The notes under the pieces are model-generated. The model made no database searches. It was not told the DNA's origin and saw only the letters and a list, made by a program, of their open reading frames with translations. Source: Yoonia sp. GPGPB17 (GTDB taxonomy: Bacteria > Pseudomonadota > Alphaproteobacteria > Rhodobacterales > Rhodobacteraceae). From it: a stretch of 64,000 nucleotides of DNA. Of the stretch, positions 63,866 to 64,000 are shown piece after piece. The DNA is taken from the NCBI RefSeq assembly GCF_037892195.1, contig NZ_JATACI010000002.1:1426001-1490000 (forward strand). The letters are read 5' to 3'. Within the stretch, counting starts at the first letter, position 1. Each line of letters starts with the position of its first letter. The position numbers and the translations under genes are program-made.

Positions 63866-64000
63866 TTAACCTGCTGGTTTGTCGTCAGGGTGGTCAAATT
63901 CATCCGCTGGAACAGGTTCGCGGCGGATCGTCGGATCGCAGGCGACCATCGCGGTGTTGCTGTCGCGGATGATCAAACCACCGCGCGCGCGGCAAGATTC
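63866..64000 (-). CDS. C-terminal end of an unrecognised gene upstream of lcdH
   Basis: The last 44 codons of a minus-strand frame end with TAA at 63866, three bases before the lcdH start: ESCRARGGLIIRDSNTAM, VACDPTIRREPVPADEFDH, PDDKPAG. The close spacing suggests an operon with carnitine dehydrogenase. The part in view is too short to name a family. Confidence 0.55.
   Translation of the reverse strand, partial: ESCRARGGLIIRDSNTAMVACDPTIRREPVPADEFDHPDDKPAG

Noticed and set aside
1..64000. tRNA genes, insertion sequences, prophage or integrative element borders
   Set aside because: No T-arm-like GTTCGANTC with fitting stems, no transposase or integrase and no terminal repeats were seen.

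Overview
The window looks like a chromosomal segment of a marine alphaproteobacterium of the Roseobacter group (Rhodobacteraceae). The support is the family content (DUF6525 and DUF1826 proteins, an NpRdhA-type reductive dehalogenase fusion, a carnitine dehydrogenase-thioesterase fusion, a PleD-like cyclase), a moderately high GC content and tightly overlapping operons. No tRNA, rRNA, insertion sequence, integrase or CRISPR array was recognised. The only RNA gene is rnpB.

1-13.9 kb is a large phosphonate island with two arms. The left arm (minus strand) is phnF-G-H-I-J-K-L-M followed by phnC and a truncated phnD. The right arm (plus strand) is a second phnD-C-E set, a methyltransferase, a second PhnM-like hydrolase, an MFS transporter and a TIM-barrel isomerase-like protein. 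Three near-identical palindromes, ATTCAT-N4-ATGAAT or a close variant, sit just before phnC, phnF and the second phnD. They are probable PhnF operators, and Pho-box-like elements lie between the arms. PhnJ appears to lack three of the four cysteines known from E. coli PhnJ.

14-22.5 kb holds a metal/redox block. It contains a secreted PepSY-TctC fusion, a Tat multicopper oxidase, an OmpR-type two-component system and a ferric-reductase-like flavocytochrome. A shared TTAC-N6-GTAA box precedes both transcription units. Next come DUF6525, a CobW/DUF1826 chimera and an Rrf2 regulator with two tandem dyads upstream.

22.6-31.5 kb is an uncharacterised eight-gene operon: a PAP2/vanadium-haloperoxidase-type enzyme with a GGNT-repeat N-terminus, a subtilase, a lipoprotein, four unknown proteins and a radical SAM enzyme. 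A winged-helix/TPR regulator is divergent to it. 31.7-40 kb is housekeeping: MAPEG, rpmG, rnpB, ampD, gatCA, ceramidase, tadA and rluB. 40.2-47 kb is a TerC-XpaC-TelA-SPFH-zinc-ribbon membrane-stress block. 47-64 kb includes a PfkB kinase, dtd, an MttB-family methyltransferase, a self-sufficient reductive dehalogenase, a PleD-like cyclase with a degenerate receiver, an ECF sigma/anti-sigma/EF-hand module, a desaturase and carnitine dehydrogenase.

Thirteen otherwise intact genes carry single frameshifts. Six of these are explained if an original GCCGGC is written as GCTTAAGC, GCTAAGC or a close variant. Most of the other seven fall in homopolymer runs. GCCGGC itself is seen only once in 64 kb. 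I therefore read most frameshifts as sequencing artefacts, possibly caused by a modified base, and annotate these genes as functional.
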